Shown here: piece after piece, positions 12,487 through 23,279 of the stretch | How the letters are laid out: each line of letters opens with the position of its first letter | How positions within the stretch are numbered: the first letter of the stretch is position 1 | Origin: Dreissena polymorpha | Taxonomy: Eukaryota; Mollusca; Bivalvia; Myida; Dreissenidae | DNA length: 64,000 bases | Assembly (NCBI RefSeq): GCF_020536995.1 | Contig: NC_068366.1 | Location: 32,666,611 to 32,730,610, forward strand | Reading direction: 5' to 3' | Made by a program: the position numbers and the translations under genes | Notes under the pieces: model-generated | What the model was told of the DNA's origin: nothing | Databases searched by the model: none | What the model saw: only the letters and a program-made list of their open reading frames with translations

Positions 12487-12558
12487 GAGCGCCACCTCGG
12501 AAGTACCATTGGCTCATTTATTAATGCATCTATAAAAAAAACAGGTGGCGCGCATGAT
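12487..12558. repeat. Short inverted repeat
   Basis: 'GCGCCACCT' at the left is answered by 'AGGTGGCGC' about 50 bp downstream, just 3' of the Penelope-like tail. It may be part of the element's end or a separate small foldback. Confidence 0.35.
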
Positions 12559-12629
12559 TAACGGCCGTGGATATTACGACCGCGAATCCCGTCCATTATG
12601 TCCCGCATCCGATTGTTTAAGTACATGTT

Positions 12630-12772
12630 ATTACCGCATCGATAGGGCTTCCTAGTTCTTGTCGTCGATTCTGCTAATTTGTGTTAATATTATTAAAGGA
12701 CTTTGTGTATTATATAATTTAGTATTTTCTGTTGTAGAAGACTAAATTAAATATATGTCTTTATGTCTGATC
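12630..12772 (+). repeat. Direct repeat right of the Penelope-like element
   Basis: Matches 10727-10922 in the same orientation, with 'ACCGCATCGATAG', 'TTCTTGTCGTCGATT' and 'AAGACTAAATTAAATAT', but is shorter in the middle. It may be a Penelope terminal repeat or a duplicated flank. Confidence 0.6.
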
Positions 12773-13117
12773 GCGAATCCCGAACACATTTTGATCAAAT
12801 CATCGGCAAGGTAGTTTTTGTAAGGGAAAAACTTCATGGTGACATTTAAGATATCATTCAACTGAGTAAGTTCCCTTACATTTTGTCGTATACTTCTTCA
12901 AATTATATTTTATTTTATACGCTACATTTTAACTCACACATTTTATAAGATACTTTTTATTGTTGCGGCTTGCATGTAATTGGTTACATTTGTTCATTCA
13001 GGAAAATTAAGTATTGATATCGCCCAATCGTAAAGGGATCATGTAGGCAAAAGGTCTATTAAACATATCATAAAAATAGTTTTTTACCCTATGAATGTTC
13101 TTTCTATTGCAGGTTCG

Positions 13118-13708
13118 TAAACAAACAGACAAACAGACGTACGGACGGAGAGACCGACGGACCGACAAACAGGTAGAATGACAAAGAGATAGACAGACAG
13201 ACAGATAAACACACACACAGAAATACAAACAGAAAGAAATACATCCAGACAGACATTCATGCAGATAGAAAAACAGGCAAACAGACAGAAAGAACGATTG
13301 ACAAGGCAGACGGACAGACTAACAGACTGACATACTGTACAGACAGAGAGACAGACAGACAGACAGGCGGACGGACGGACAGACAGACATGGTAGGCAGG
13401 TGGACGGACAGACAGACAGATAAACAGACAAACAGACAGACAGACAGGCAGACACAAAAACCGACGAACGGACGGACGAACAGATGTACTGACGGACGGG
13501 CAGAGAGACGAACGGGCGGAGAGACAGCCAGACAGACATGCAGGCACACAGACAGACACACACACAGACAGACGCACAGGCGTTCAAACAGGCAGGCAGG
13601 CAGACAGACAGACTGACAGACAAACAGACAGACAAACAGACAGACGGACTGACAGAACAGACATAACACAGTAAGGTAGGCAGGCGGACGGATGGACGGA
13701 CGGACATA
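13118..13708. repeat. GACA/CAGA microsatellite array
   Basis: About 590 bp of imperfect (GACA)n with GACG and GGCA variants. A 4-bp unit without stops opens long artificial frames rich in Ser/Cys/Val/Leu on the minus strand and in Thr/Asp/Arg/Gln on the plus strand. None of these has non-repeat coding sequence attached. Confidence 0.92.
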
Positions 13709-13715
13709 TAGACAT

Positions 13716-14845
13716 AGTTTAATTGTTCATGTATGTCACACGAATTTAAAAAAAAGTACAATAATATTGTTTATATAGACCATCTCATTTGATTTTGGAT
13801 TTGGATTTGGAGGTGTACATGCGACATTAATTTCACTTTTTATAAACTAATACATGAATATGAAAGACGAATGTATAACATGTATAATAAACATGCTATC
13901 CCATAGTCGTACGATTATAAAAATGTTGTTTACTTCAATTATATTCAAACCGGCCAAGTTTATGCCGATACCTGACCACGCTTACTCCTCTATTTTGTAC
14001 AACTAAACATTTTATTGAGTATTCAAATGAAGAAATCTGCACAGAAAAGTAACAATTTCCCAATACATATCTTTTGTACATGACTGAGTTTTCGACTGCT
14101 AAGCAGAAAATAATTTGCGAATGTATAACAATCTTACTTCGATGACTTTGACTACTCTTTCTGTGTTAATATTTATACAAATAATACTGACGAAGGCTAT
14201 AACCGAAGCACGTATAGTTTTATGAAATTAAAATTAAATATTAGTATTGAGTTTGAGTGTTCAATGTTATTTAATTTTTACAACATGTCGCAGTGAGAAG
14301 TGTATCCGTAAAATATGTTAAATAGGTCATATAGCCTTGATACGTGAAAGTATTTGTACATACGTACGGACCCGTGCTTGCTATGTTTTTGGTTATATCG
14401 TTATAATTACATGAATATGAAATAAATTAGATCAGTCATAGATTTCTTGTAAGTATGTTTCACTTCTTTTTAAAACAATGTATACTCTTGCAAGAAAATG
14501 AGGTGATCCGTTTCGTCGTTTCACCGTGTATAATACTTATCTGTATAGCATGTAGCCTTGTGTGTGCCCGTTTGTAAACAGTTAAGAAGCGTTATTTTTA
14601 AATCGAGGTTAACAATTTAACTAACTGTTTATATTATCAACATTTTACATTACTGTCACTTCATCATGTTTATTTTAATAACGGCCCTTCATTAGAACAA
14701 CGTAATGAATATATACAATCATCGGGTTTTCCGACGTAATTCACGGAGGGAATAATACATACTAACACCTACATATTGAGACAGAGATTCACGAATTGTT
14801 TAAAAGTTAGTGTAATAGACGATTGATAAGTTATGTTTGTATACG
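13716..14845. other. Gene-free stretch upstream of copy B
   Basis: AT-rich sequence with no recognisable gene or repeat. It would contain the promoter of the gene starting at 14846, but I cannot point to a specific element. Confidence 0.45.
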
Positions 14846-15970
14846 ATGAATAAGTTATTACTATTAATATCAGTATGCAGTCAAAACAACGTCTATTGGG
14901 CAACAGAATATATCCCTTGCGGGCTGACAAGCTGTTACAACGTAGGTTACGAGGTATGCATTGGCCCGCCGGAAGTGCGCACGGAAGCCGATTCGGACTG
15001 TTATTCGTGTGACGCTTTAGCGCAAATTGAGAACCCTTGTGATCCGGCGGCCAAGAGGATTGGGTGCATGAAACAACAAAGCGATGCAAAGATATCAAGC
15101 ACCTAATTTTTGGACAAAACGTTTCGTTACAAAATTTTTGCGAGTTGTAGGAAACATTTAAACACATGTATATAATGTAAAATACTTCAGTTATATAACG
15201 TACGGTAAAACTGGATGATACATTTTAAGATTGCGATTATGTATAAATATCATGTAACCTGAATAGAAGTGACACAAATTTCGTGTCTAAATTTATATGC
15301 TTTAGAAGCAGTCCAGCACCAACAAAGTCTACGGGAAAGAAGCAATGTCTATCTCATCGGCCTTCCATGTCTAGCAGCGTTGATATTTCTTGCGTCGGTG
15401 GTTTTCTGCATGCGCAGACAGTATAGGTCAGTATGAAAACTAACTTGTTACATCAAACTAAATATTGGAATGTGAAAATCGTGTAGTTTTTTTTGCATTT
15501 GGTAAGTATATGGATGTGTTTGATACTCTTACGTTATTTTTGGCAGACGTAAAAGAAAACGAATTTATGCCGAACCTGAGGAGTCGTGTGCTATTTCCCT
15601 TGTCCTAGCACATTCTAGTAGTAATACTCAGCTAACAGTTACTACAGATATGACCAAATTAATAAATGAAACTGAAAAACACCATTCACCCGAACAATTA
15701 AACAAAGAAACGGACATTGGCCGTGCACCACCTGTCACGCCGCCATCCGATAATAACGATGCGGACTCCATCAAAGAAGCTAGATCTGAACCCCGCGGTA
15801 ATTCAACAACAGATATCGTTGACCAACCCGGCGCCTCTGGTTCACCTGAGCCACACGATGGACAATGCCATGACGGACGGTTATGCAGTGTTTCTCCACA
15901 ATCTAAAGATCATGGAAAACTGTGCACAAATTCGTCTTATTTCAAATACCCTACAGAAACCAACGGTTAG
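14846..15970 (+). CDS. Small cysteine-rich single-pass membrane protein, copy B
   Basis: Exon 1 starts at ATG 14846 with a signal peptide (residues ~1-19, MNKLLLLISVCSQNNVYWA). A Cys module follows ('YIPCGLTSCYNVGYEVC', 'PPEVRTEADSD', 'CYSC', 'NPCDP', 'GC') and runs to about 15070. Exon 2 (15306-15426) has a charged stalk and membrane helix ('VYLIGLPCLAALIFLASVVF') then 'CMRRQYR'. Exon 3 (15547-15970) is an acidic/Ser/Pro-rich cytoplasmic tail of about 140 residues ending in TAG, and joins exon 2 in phase 2. Exon 2 needs a phase 1 donor upstream. I find no GT donor in that phase near the end of exon 1, so that junction is unresolved (GC donor, unseen small exon, or damage). The gene is a paralog of 4164-5997 and likely a receptor-like surface protein. 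The TNFR resemblance is weak and the function unknown. Confidence 0.68.
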
Positions 15971-18339
15971 AGAGTGATGGGTGCTTTGTTTCATATACTA
16001 ACTTTCGCTAGGGTAGGTATTCTTACACTTTTTGATGATTTAATAGTGTATTTTTTTATAAGTATGCTTACGACATACATATATATATATAAACAGTGTT
16101 TAAATGCAAAGCATTGTTAAACACGATGTTTAGTTTATTATAAAAGACGCGGTTATTTGAATGCGCTCCTTGTAATGCATTTCCGCATGTCTCGCATAAC
16201 TGACGTCAGGAGTGGCATTGGAATACATAATAGGGTGTCACGTCACTGTTCGTGAAAATAGGCTTACATGTCAACAAGCAAAGCGTGACTTTATACATTG
16301 GAGTGTTTATTATAATAATGCATAGTATATTATTTAAATCCTTATCGAACTTAAAAAATATATTAAAGACTTCAGTTGTGATCGTAATTTGTACGAAGTG
16401 CATTAAACGCATGTGAAGCTTATGAAATCCCAACTGCGTCTTGGAAATCCCATTGGTAAAACTGCGTATCATACATTAAACATAATCAGGCTAAATCTGA
16501 CCTTAATATTCAAAGCAGTCGTTCCTTGATTAGCTTATGGACTTTGTGTGAAACAAATGTTCTTGTTTGCACTGTTATTTATGTTACTCCAAACCGCAGG
16601 TATGAAAGTACAGTGTAAAGTTTACACATTTCTGAGTCAAACACGTAAGGCTGTGTGACTTGCTATTTGAGCTGTTCGTTGTGAAAGGTATCGTGTAGAC
16701 GATAATCAACTGTCACCTTTTGAAACATTATTGTCAGGATAAAAAAAAAACGAACATAGAGCTTCTTGTGTGTTGGATACGAAAATGGTTAAATATATAG
16801 ATACTGTAGTTTCCAATGCATTTTAATAATATTAGATACTAATATATTATTTTCAAATATATAATTCCATCAACAATTGCTCTGTATTATGTCATTTTGT
16901 GTGGTTGTTTTTATTTTTAAGACGGTTTTATTTGAATAAGTCGTATGCTTTCAAGGCAAGAAGTTTTTCCTTGTCATTTGTTTAATCTAATGTAATACGA
17001 CGACAAAATATTCATGTTTTATCTGTTATTAATCAACCGAAGTTACCATACTGTGAAGATGTATATCGTTCAACAAAAAACGTAAGTTGAGCAAGATTGA
17101 CTAGGCACAAGTTTTGCCGATCAATTCGGTTTTGCCCAAAGACAATCACAAGTGGAATTTCCGCTGATGTCAATGCGGCATTTTCACATTCACTGAGTGG
17201 AAATTCCAGATCTACAACAGTTATTTTACCGATACGGTTAGATAACATAAGCACAGATATTTACTCTTGTAGTATCGATTTCGTAAAATACGAACAACGA
17301 CTAGTTAAAAAAAGTCATTACATTATTATTTAACAATTTTGTATTATAACTTTACATTACGCATTTCACTTTATATAAATCGAAAGTAGTAATGCATGGA
17401 AATAACAAAAACACGTTAGAAAACTGGGTCATGGGTATGTTCTGCATGAACATTGTAGGCTCGTTGTTTACATAATCAACATTGGTAAATTAAAATATTG
17501 AAATTCCTCACCTTAGATCCAATAAAACTAATTTTGAATTTTCACTTCGGGCTTCATTTATAATCCATTGTAGATATTTTCAAAATATCGACACTAGTTA
17601 CGAATGATTGATATAGGTATCCATGTATAATGACTATATTCGAGTGAAGTGAGGATATCACACCTGGCTGTCCTTACAATTCACTGCCCTTTTTGTACGT
17701 CGGAAGTGTAATTAAGATATCGCTTATCTTATTGTTTTATTGTTAATTGATTTATATATTTCAGGTAGAACTTTTTAAGAACGGCTGATTCCACTTATAA
17801 AAAGCAAAAGCGAAAGAACTTTCGATTTCAAAACCATCGCGTTTTACTTCGAATCGTACTTACTTAAAATGATGCATAGTATTGATTTATAACTATAAAA
17901 AGTACTTTATATAATATCGCTGAATTAACGGGCATGTATGCTAGAAATGTCATAAGACTAGAAATCCAAATGTATCAATACGTGACGGTATTTAATAAAG
18001 TTTGTATTATTTCGGGTAGTGAATTGTTTTAATGTTATTAATTTAATTTTTCCGCGTTATTACCATATGTTTACCGTTGATATACTATTCGTATGCAATG
18101 ACCATTTTAAAAGCTTTCATTGTGACACATTTGAAAAATCTATGCCTTTTGAACCATTAGTTTGGGGTACTAGAATATGTTTAAAGAAATGTTTAAAGTA
18201 TCATATTTACGATTGTATAAATCAAACCCCATATTTACAAGTCAGCATAATTTGTATAATTATATTATATTATAATTAATTACATTTTTTATTTTGTAAA
18301 CACAAAACACAGAACAACATTTTCCGTTTCATGACATGC
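15971..18339. other. Gene-free stretch
   Basis: AT-rich with a short (AT)n run near 16079-16090. Overlapping frames on both strands at 17033-17333 reach 73-78 codons without a recognisable domain. I see no supported gene. Confidence 0.45.
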
Positions 18340-18344
18340 TTTCA

Positions 18345-18528
18345 TATTGGTGTGGTGGATATGGTGTCTGCCTTGCAATCGGGAGGTCACGTGTTTGATT
18401 CCCACTGTGGAACAGTTTCTTAGATCTCCTCCATAAACACCGAGTGCTGGTTCTAGCCCCAGGAAACGGTCTCGGGAGCGTCTTAAATAAGCCTTAGGCT
18501 TTCGAAGCATCGAGCTAACATAAATAGG
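18345..18528 (+). mobile_element. tRNA-derived SINE
   Basis: The head carries an A-box-like 'GTGGTGGATATGGTGTCTGC' and, at tRNA spacing, a B-box 'GTGTTTGATTCCCACTG'. A ~100-bp body follows with 'AGCGTCTTAAATAAGCC' and 'GGCTTTCGAAGCATCGAGCT'. This layout is that of bivalve tRNA-type SINEs. There is no clear poly-A or target duplication. Confidence 0.7.
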
Positions 18529-18789
18529 TTTGAAATAACTTAAATTCCGGGTGTAACGTATACTGTTAGCATTGCTGTCTAAAAACTTAACTACTTGTCA
18601 ATACTCTTTTGACAACAATTCACTGTTCTGTATGGCCGAATGGTTTTCACGCAATTAATTAAATCCAGGCTTCAACACATTCACTTCAATTCCAGAAACA
18701 CGCGTGTTTTCTCTACGGATGTTTTACTGTTTCACTTCCCGGCGTCCGTCGTCGTGCGTTTTGTCTTGTGCGTCGACGACTTTTCACAC

Positions 18790-20130
18790 TATAGATAGTT
18801 TATCTTAGTTCAGACTCAATCTTTATTAACAGAAGTCATTATCTTGACAATATATAGACTAAGTTCGAATTTGGATTAAGAGTGGTAAACATAACGTCAC
18901 AAGAAATACATTGTTATCAGTCTTGAAGCTACATGTATGATTCAATCTTTATTAAACTTAGTCAGAATGTTTATATTTACAATAGCTAGGCCCAGTTTGA
19001 CTGGTTAAGCTGGTTAAAAAAATCATCAGGTATAGAACCTGGACACCCGCTCTTAAAACCATATTTATGACTCAATCTTGATAAAAAAAACATAATGATC
19101 CGTATGTTAATCTTTACAATACATTGGCTAAATTTCAAATCAAATTAAGCAGGGGAGAAAATGAGATGACCGGTTAAGGTAACTTCGTAACAACAACAGA
19201 TGCGACATTTATGATTCCATCTTGATGTAACTTGGACAGAATGTTTATATTGACACCATTGGCGGCATATGTGACTAAAGATTATGTGGACTAAAAACCT
19301 ATGCAACAAAGTAAATTGTAAGCAAGGTGAAAGAAGGAGAAAAACCTTATCACTGCACATAGTTTTTTTGCAAGTGACGAAATCGTCAAACGGTGTAAAA
19401 CAGCACAGAAGCACTAGACACATAACAAAAACACGTTACACATTCACAAATGAATACAACTTGGATCACCGCCATGACACGGCAAATAAAAAGCTATGGG
19501 GATATTGACTGGCTTTATAGAACTTCACACTTCACGAATGACCCAGAAATAACTCACAAAACATTATAAATACATATTAGTATTATAGCATCACAATTAA
19601 AATCAAATAGCTATAAAAGAATTTAATCAACAATCAACCACTCCAAACACGGATGCAAACCACGAAAATCATAATTGTAACTTCCTCAGTCACAAATGTA
19701 TCAAACAAAATTATCAACTACAACTTGCCTTTTATAACAGCTTTAAAGACAAAGCATCATGTAGTGAGATATTCAGTTATAGTTATGTTGGCCGAATCTT
19801 AGAAAACATAACTTGCTATGACTCTAGAAGCCACATTTATGAATTTGATATAATTGAGAAAACTGTTTCGAATTCTAATATTGACAATATGCATTTCAAT
19901 TTCAAATTTGGATCAAGTTGCGCTTTAAACGAGGTTTCTAGTCAAATCCTAATAGAAAATATGTCTTATCTGTCTGAAAACCACACGAATGAAACAGTCT
20001 TGATAACACGTGGTCGGAATGTTTATCTTGATAATACATTGTTAACGTTCGAGTTATGATTATGAAGCATCAAAACAAGGTCCCCTGGTCAAATTTTAAA
20101 ATCTTGTTTCGGAAAGAAAGCGGTAGTTTT
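18790..20130 (+). repeat. Highly degenerate tandem repeat region
   Basis: Several loose copies of a ~130-bp theme recur: 'ATTTATGA.TC.ATCTTGAT.AAACTT..TCAGAATGTTTAT.TTGACAATA.ATTG..TAA.TTCGA'. Copies are visible near 18800, 18940, 19060, 19205, 19840 and 19990. The wording resembles the satellite at 56.3-58.6 kb, which suggests one ancient repeat type. Confidence 0.5.
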
Positions 20131-21004
20131 ATTGTTAAATGCATTTACTGCAGACGTTCTGTAATGTATAAACTAATTTTTATATATAGTGATCAGATTA
20201 TGATTTTTACTCGTTCAAACTTCTTAAGGGGCGATTTTTATTGATATTTAAGGTACTGAAGGTTTTATCTTAATACGATCAGTACTAAGCTATTTACAAT
20301 CTTAAAGTTAAATAGTAAAAATATTATCCAGTCTATCACATTATACAGGCCTTATCCGGTCTTACAGATATATATGGGTCGGTAGACGCTTAATCAAATG
20401 TATAATATAACATTGAATATTAGCGCTTGAATTGTCAACACAATCAGCACTGATTGTATCGATTTTATTTCAAATAAAATCACGCTACATTTCTACACAA
20501 ATTAATGTTAACAAATGAAACATCTGTGTTCGTTATCATAAAAAAATAAATGTCGTACGCATGTGTCTAGGTATAGTTAATTTTCTCCCTCGAATAGTTA
20601 GGCCTCGATTGGCATCACGCTCATTGTATTGTAATTTATACTATACCACTAAACTACCCATGATATTTATGTTATATATACTAGGATTGGAAATAACGAC
20701 AATATGATATATGTAGCGAACATGAGCATTCAAATCTGTCAAGGATTGGTTATATGTTGAATGATTTGGTTAATATTAATATTACAGCGAGTTACGCAAG
20801 ATATTGGTTCTATAATTGGGTAACATATATAGATTAAGTAGGTAATGTAAAGTCTAATTAATTAAAAGTAATTGAACAAGAGATGAAATGATACAATTAC
20901 CAAATAATAACAGTCACGCTAATAAAACAACAGTATTAATTTCGAAGTGGACCTATCCTCTTCCAATACTTAGTAATTGAAATCAAATGAGTTTTTACAC
21001 AAAC
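20131..21004. other. Gene-free stretch
   Basis: AT-rich sequence. I see no gene, clear repeat or structured element. Confidence 0.4.
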
Positions 21005-21560
21005 AATAAATCCAACCTTAATGCACTCTCTCTCTCTACCTTATGCGCTCTTATTCCCCTCATGCTACTCACACAATTAAATTAATACGTGTGCACTCAG
21101 TTACTTGTATGTTTTCACACTTACACATGTGCACTCCCTAATCTGAATGCATTATCGTTAACACTTGTGCACTTTATGAGTTGTATGCACTCTCTCTAAC
21201 CTGCATACATATCATTAACCTGTAAGTATTCTCTTTAACTTGTATTCACTCTTTAACATTTTAACATTATCATAATACATATTCGAAAGTTATTTGACAC
21301 ACTTGCTAACTGGCATTAAAATAAAACATACAACCAAATTACCATGACCAAATTAAAACCATAGACGATCAGTATGTTCAATATGTTTGAAATAATACTA
21401 AATATTTTTCTTCAATGTTAATAATTGATAACGCATTAATCGAGTCGGAATTGGAACTTCTCTACGTTAACATTTCCACTTTTCCGAGTAAGAACGAAGT
21501 CCTTACATACATGTTTATCTACAGGAAGTTGAATAATCTACATGCAGGCGAAAGACCATC
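21005..21560 (+). repeat. Degenerate ~22-bp minisatellite plus tail, copy 1
   Basis: Loose repeats of a 'TGTATGCACTCTCTCTAAC' theme run from about 21020 to 21260. A non-repeat tail follows, beginning 'GTTATTTGACACACTTGCT'. The same array and tail recur at 21830-22330, so the block was duplicated as a whole. Confidence 0.55.
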
Positions 21561-21829
21561 TTAGTTTTGTTTTAATTTAATTTTTAACAACAATGTTAAT
21601 GAAATAACTGATGAAGAAAATGGCACACGTCATTGGCTCTATATTTTTGTAGCATAAATAGCTTTACCAATAACTGTATAGTCTAATGAATTCAAAATAA
21701 ATTAAAGAAGTACAACAATATCGTAACGCTAAGCATTCGACAGAACTCATTTTGAAGCGTACCGAACCTCATTCAACAATTGAAATGCAATGGAATTTGA
21801 CACGTTGTATCCAATACAATACATCTAAC

Positions 21830-22330
21830 CTACATGTACTTTCATTAATATGTATTCACTGCCTTACCGCTATGCTCTCTCTAACATATATGCACTGTTT
21901 AACTTTATTTGCACTCCCTTTAACCCATATGCACTGTCTATCCTGAATGCCCTCTCTCTAACACGTGTGCATTCTGTAACATGTATGTATTCTCTCTTAC
22001 GCATGTGCATTTTCTAACAAGAATACAATTTCTTTACGTGTTCACTCAAAAATCTGTTTATAGTTTTTCTAACTTGTATGCCCTCTCTTACTTGTTAAGT
22101 TATTTGACACATTTGCTTACTAACATTGAACACATAGAACATACAGTCAAATTCCCATTACCAGATCAAGTATAGCATATCAGTTCGATGTTCAATATTA
22201 AGTATAAAAATATATGCTATTTTATGATATTTTTTCAAACTGGTTCTTAAATGTAAATACTTCATAATGCAATCATTGAATCGGAACCTCTATACGTCAT
22301 GTATGTTTTCCTGACATGAAGATATCAGTT
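21830..22330 (+). repeat. Degenerate ~22-bp minisatellite plus tail, copy 2
   Basis: The same 'TATGCACTCTCTCTAAC' theme recurs, followed by the tail 'GTTATTTGACACATTTGCT'. A short stretch matching 'TCGGAA..TCT.TACGT' comes next. This is the partner of 21005-21560 at about 0.81 kb offset. The short frames in it are repeat-driven. Confidence 0.55.
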
Positions 22331-23279
22331 TATTACAGTCGAAACGAGGATGAGCATTGTGCGCTGCTACATGTAACAATGTTGTTGATGAGTAAAAAGT
22401 ATTAAGACGTGTTTAAAGGCAATTGAGATATATATATATATGCCTAAAAATAAACACCTCAGTTTTGTTTTTCTTCTTGTTTTTAATTTGGCAACACCGT
22501 AAAGAAAATGTGTGATGCAGAAATGCGGAGCAAGTTTGCCATGTCTCCATGGTGTCGTCTTAAACGTTTGAAAAGTAAAATTGTGTTGATGACATTAAGT
22601 ATAAATAGCAAAAAATGAAAGTCAAGATATTCTATCAGAAAAGAAATCATTTTTCTTATCTACTACTTTTATAAGAGAAACCCATCTATAAACATAATAT
22701 AAAAAGGGGTCACCGACTAGGAACTGTCCGTGCAAAGCATTCATCTCTAAAATTATTAATTGGATGGGTAAAATAAGGTTTCAGTATTAAAATGATGCAT
22801 GGAATGTTGCGTTTAGTGCATCTATATGTCTGCTACGGAACATTAAGGTCTTATTAATGAAATGATACGCGATATTTTTATCCTTAAGCAATAAATATCG
22901 CATGTATACACATGTTGGTTTGCAAATGAAGTTATGTATGAGATATTGATACATGAAGCTTCATTCCATGTTTAACATTTATACATGGCTTTGTTCTTCG
23001 AGACAATGGAGATTCGTATCAGAAGTGTTGGCAACATTATACTCCGCAAACAGTACGTTTAAAAGAACATGTGAGAATGCAATATTAAAAATACTTTCGG
23101 TATATCCAATGAATATCACTGTAACTTGAAACTCCTAACAACCAATAATGTTGCCTAAACAGATATCGGGTTGTTCACACCATGAACATGGCGTTTTGAT
23201 AACCATCGAAAATCAATATTACATATAAGAGATAGTGTTATTTGTAACTATTCACATTTAATGGTTTCGTCGTTCAAAG
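22331..23279. other. Upstream region of the GPCR-like ectodomain gene
   Basis: AT-rich, with an (AT)n run near 22428-22442. No upstream exon or clear promoter motif is visible, although this region should hold the start of transcription of the gene at 23280. Confidence 0.4.

Noticed and set aside
13084-13761. Overlapping minus-strand frames of 106-225 codons rich in Ser, Cys, Val and Leu
   Set aside because: Produced entirely by the GACA microsatellite. All overlapping frames are open and no unique coding sequence is attached.
17033-17333. Overlapping 73- and 78-codon frames on opposite strands
   Set aside because: No domain, no splice context and no homology that I recognise.
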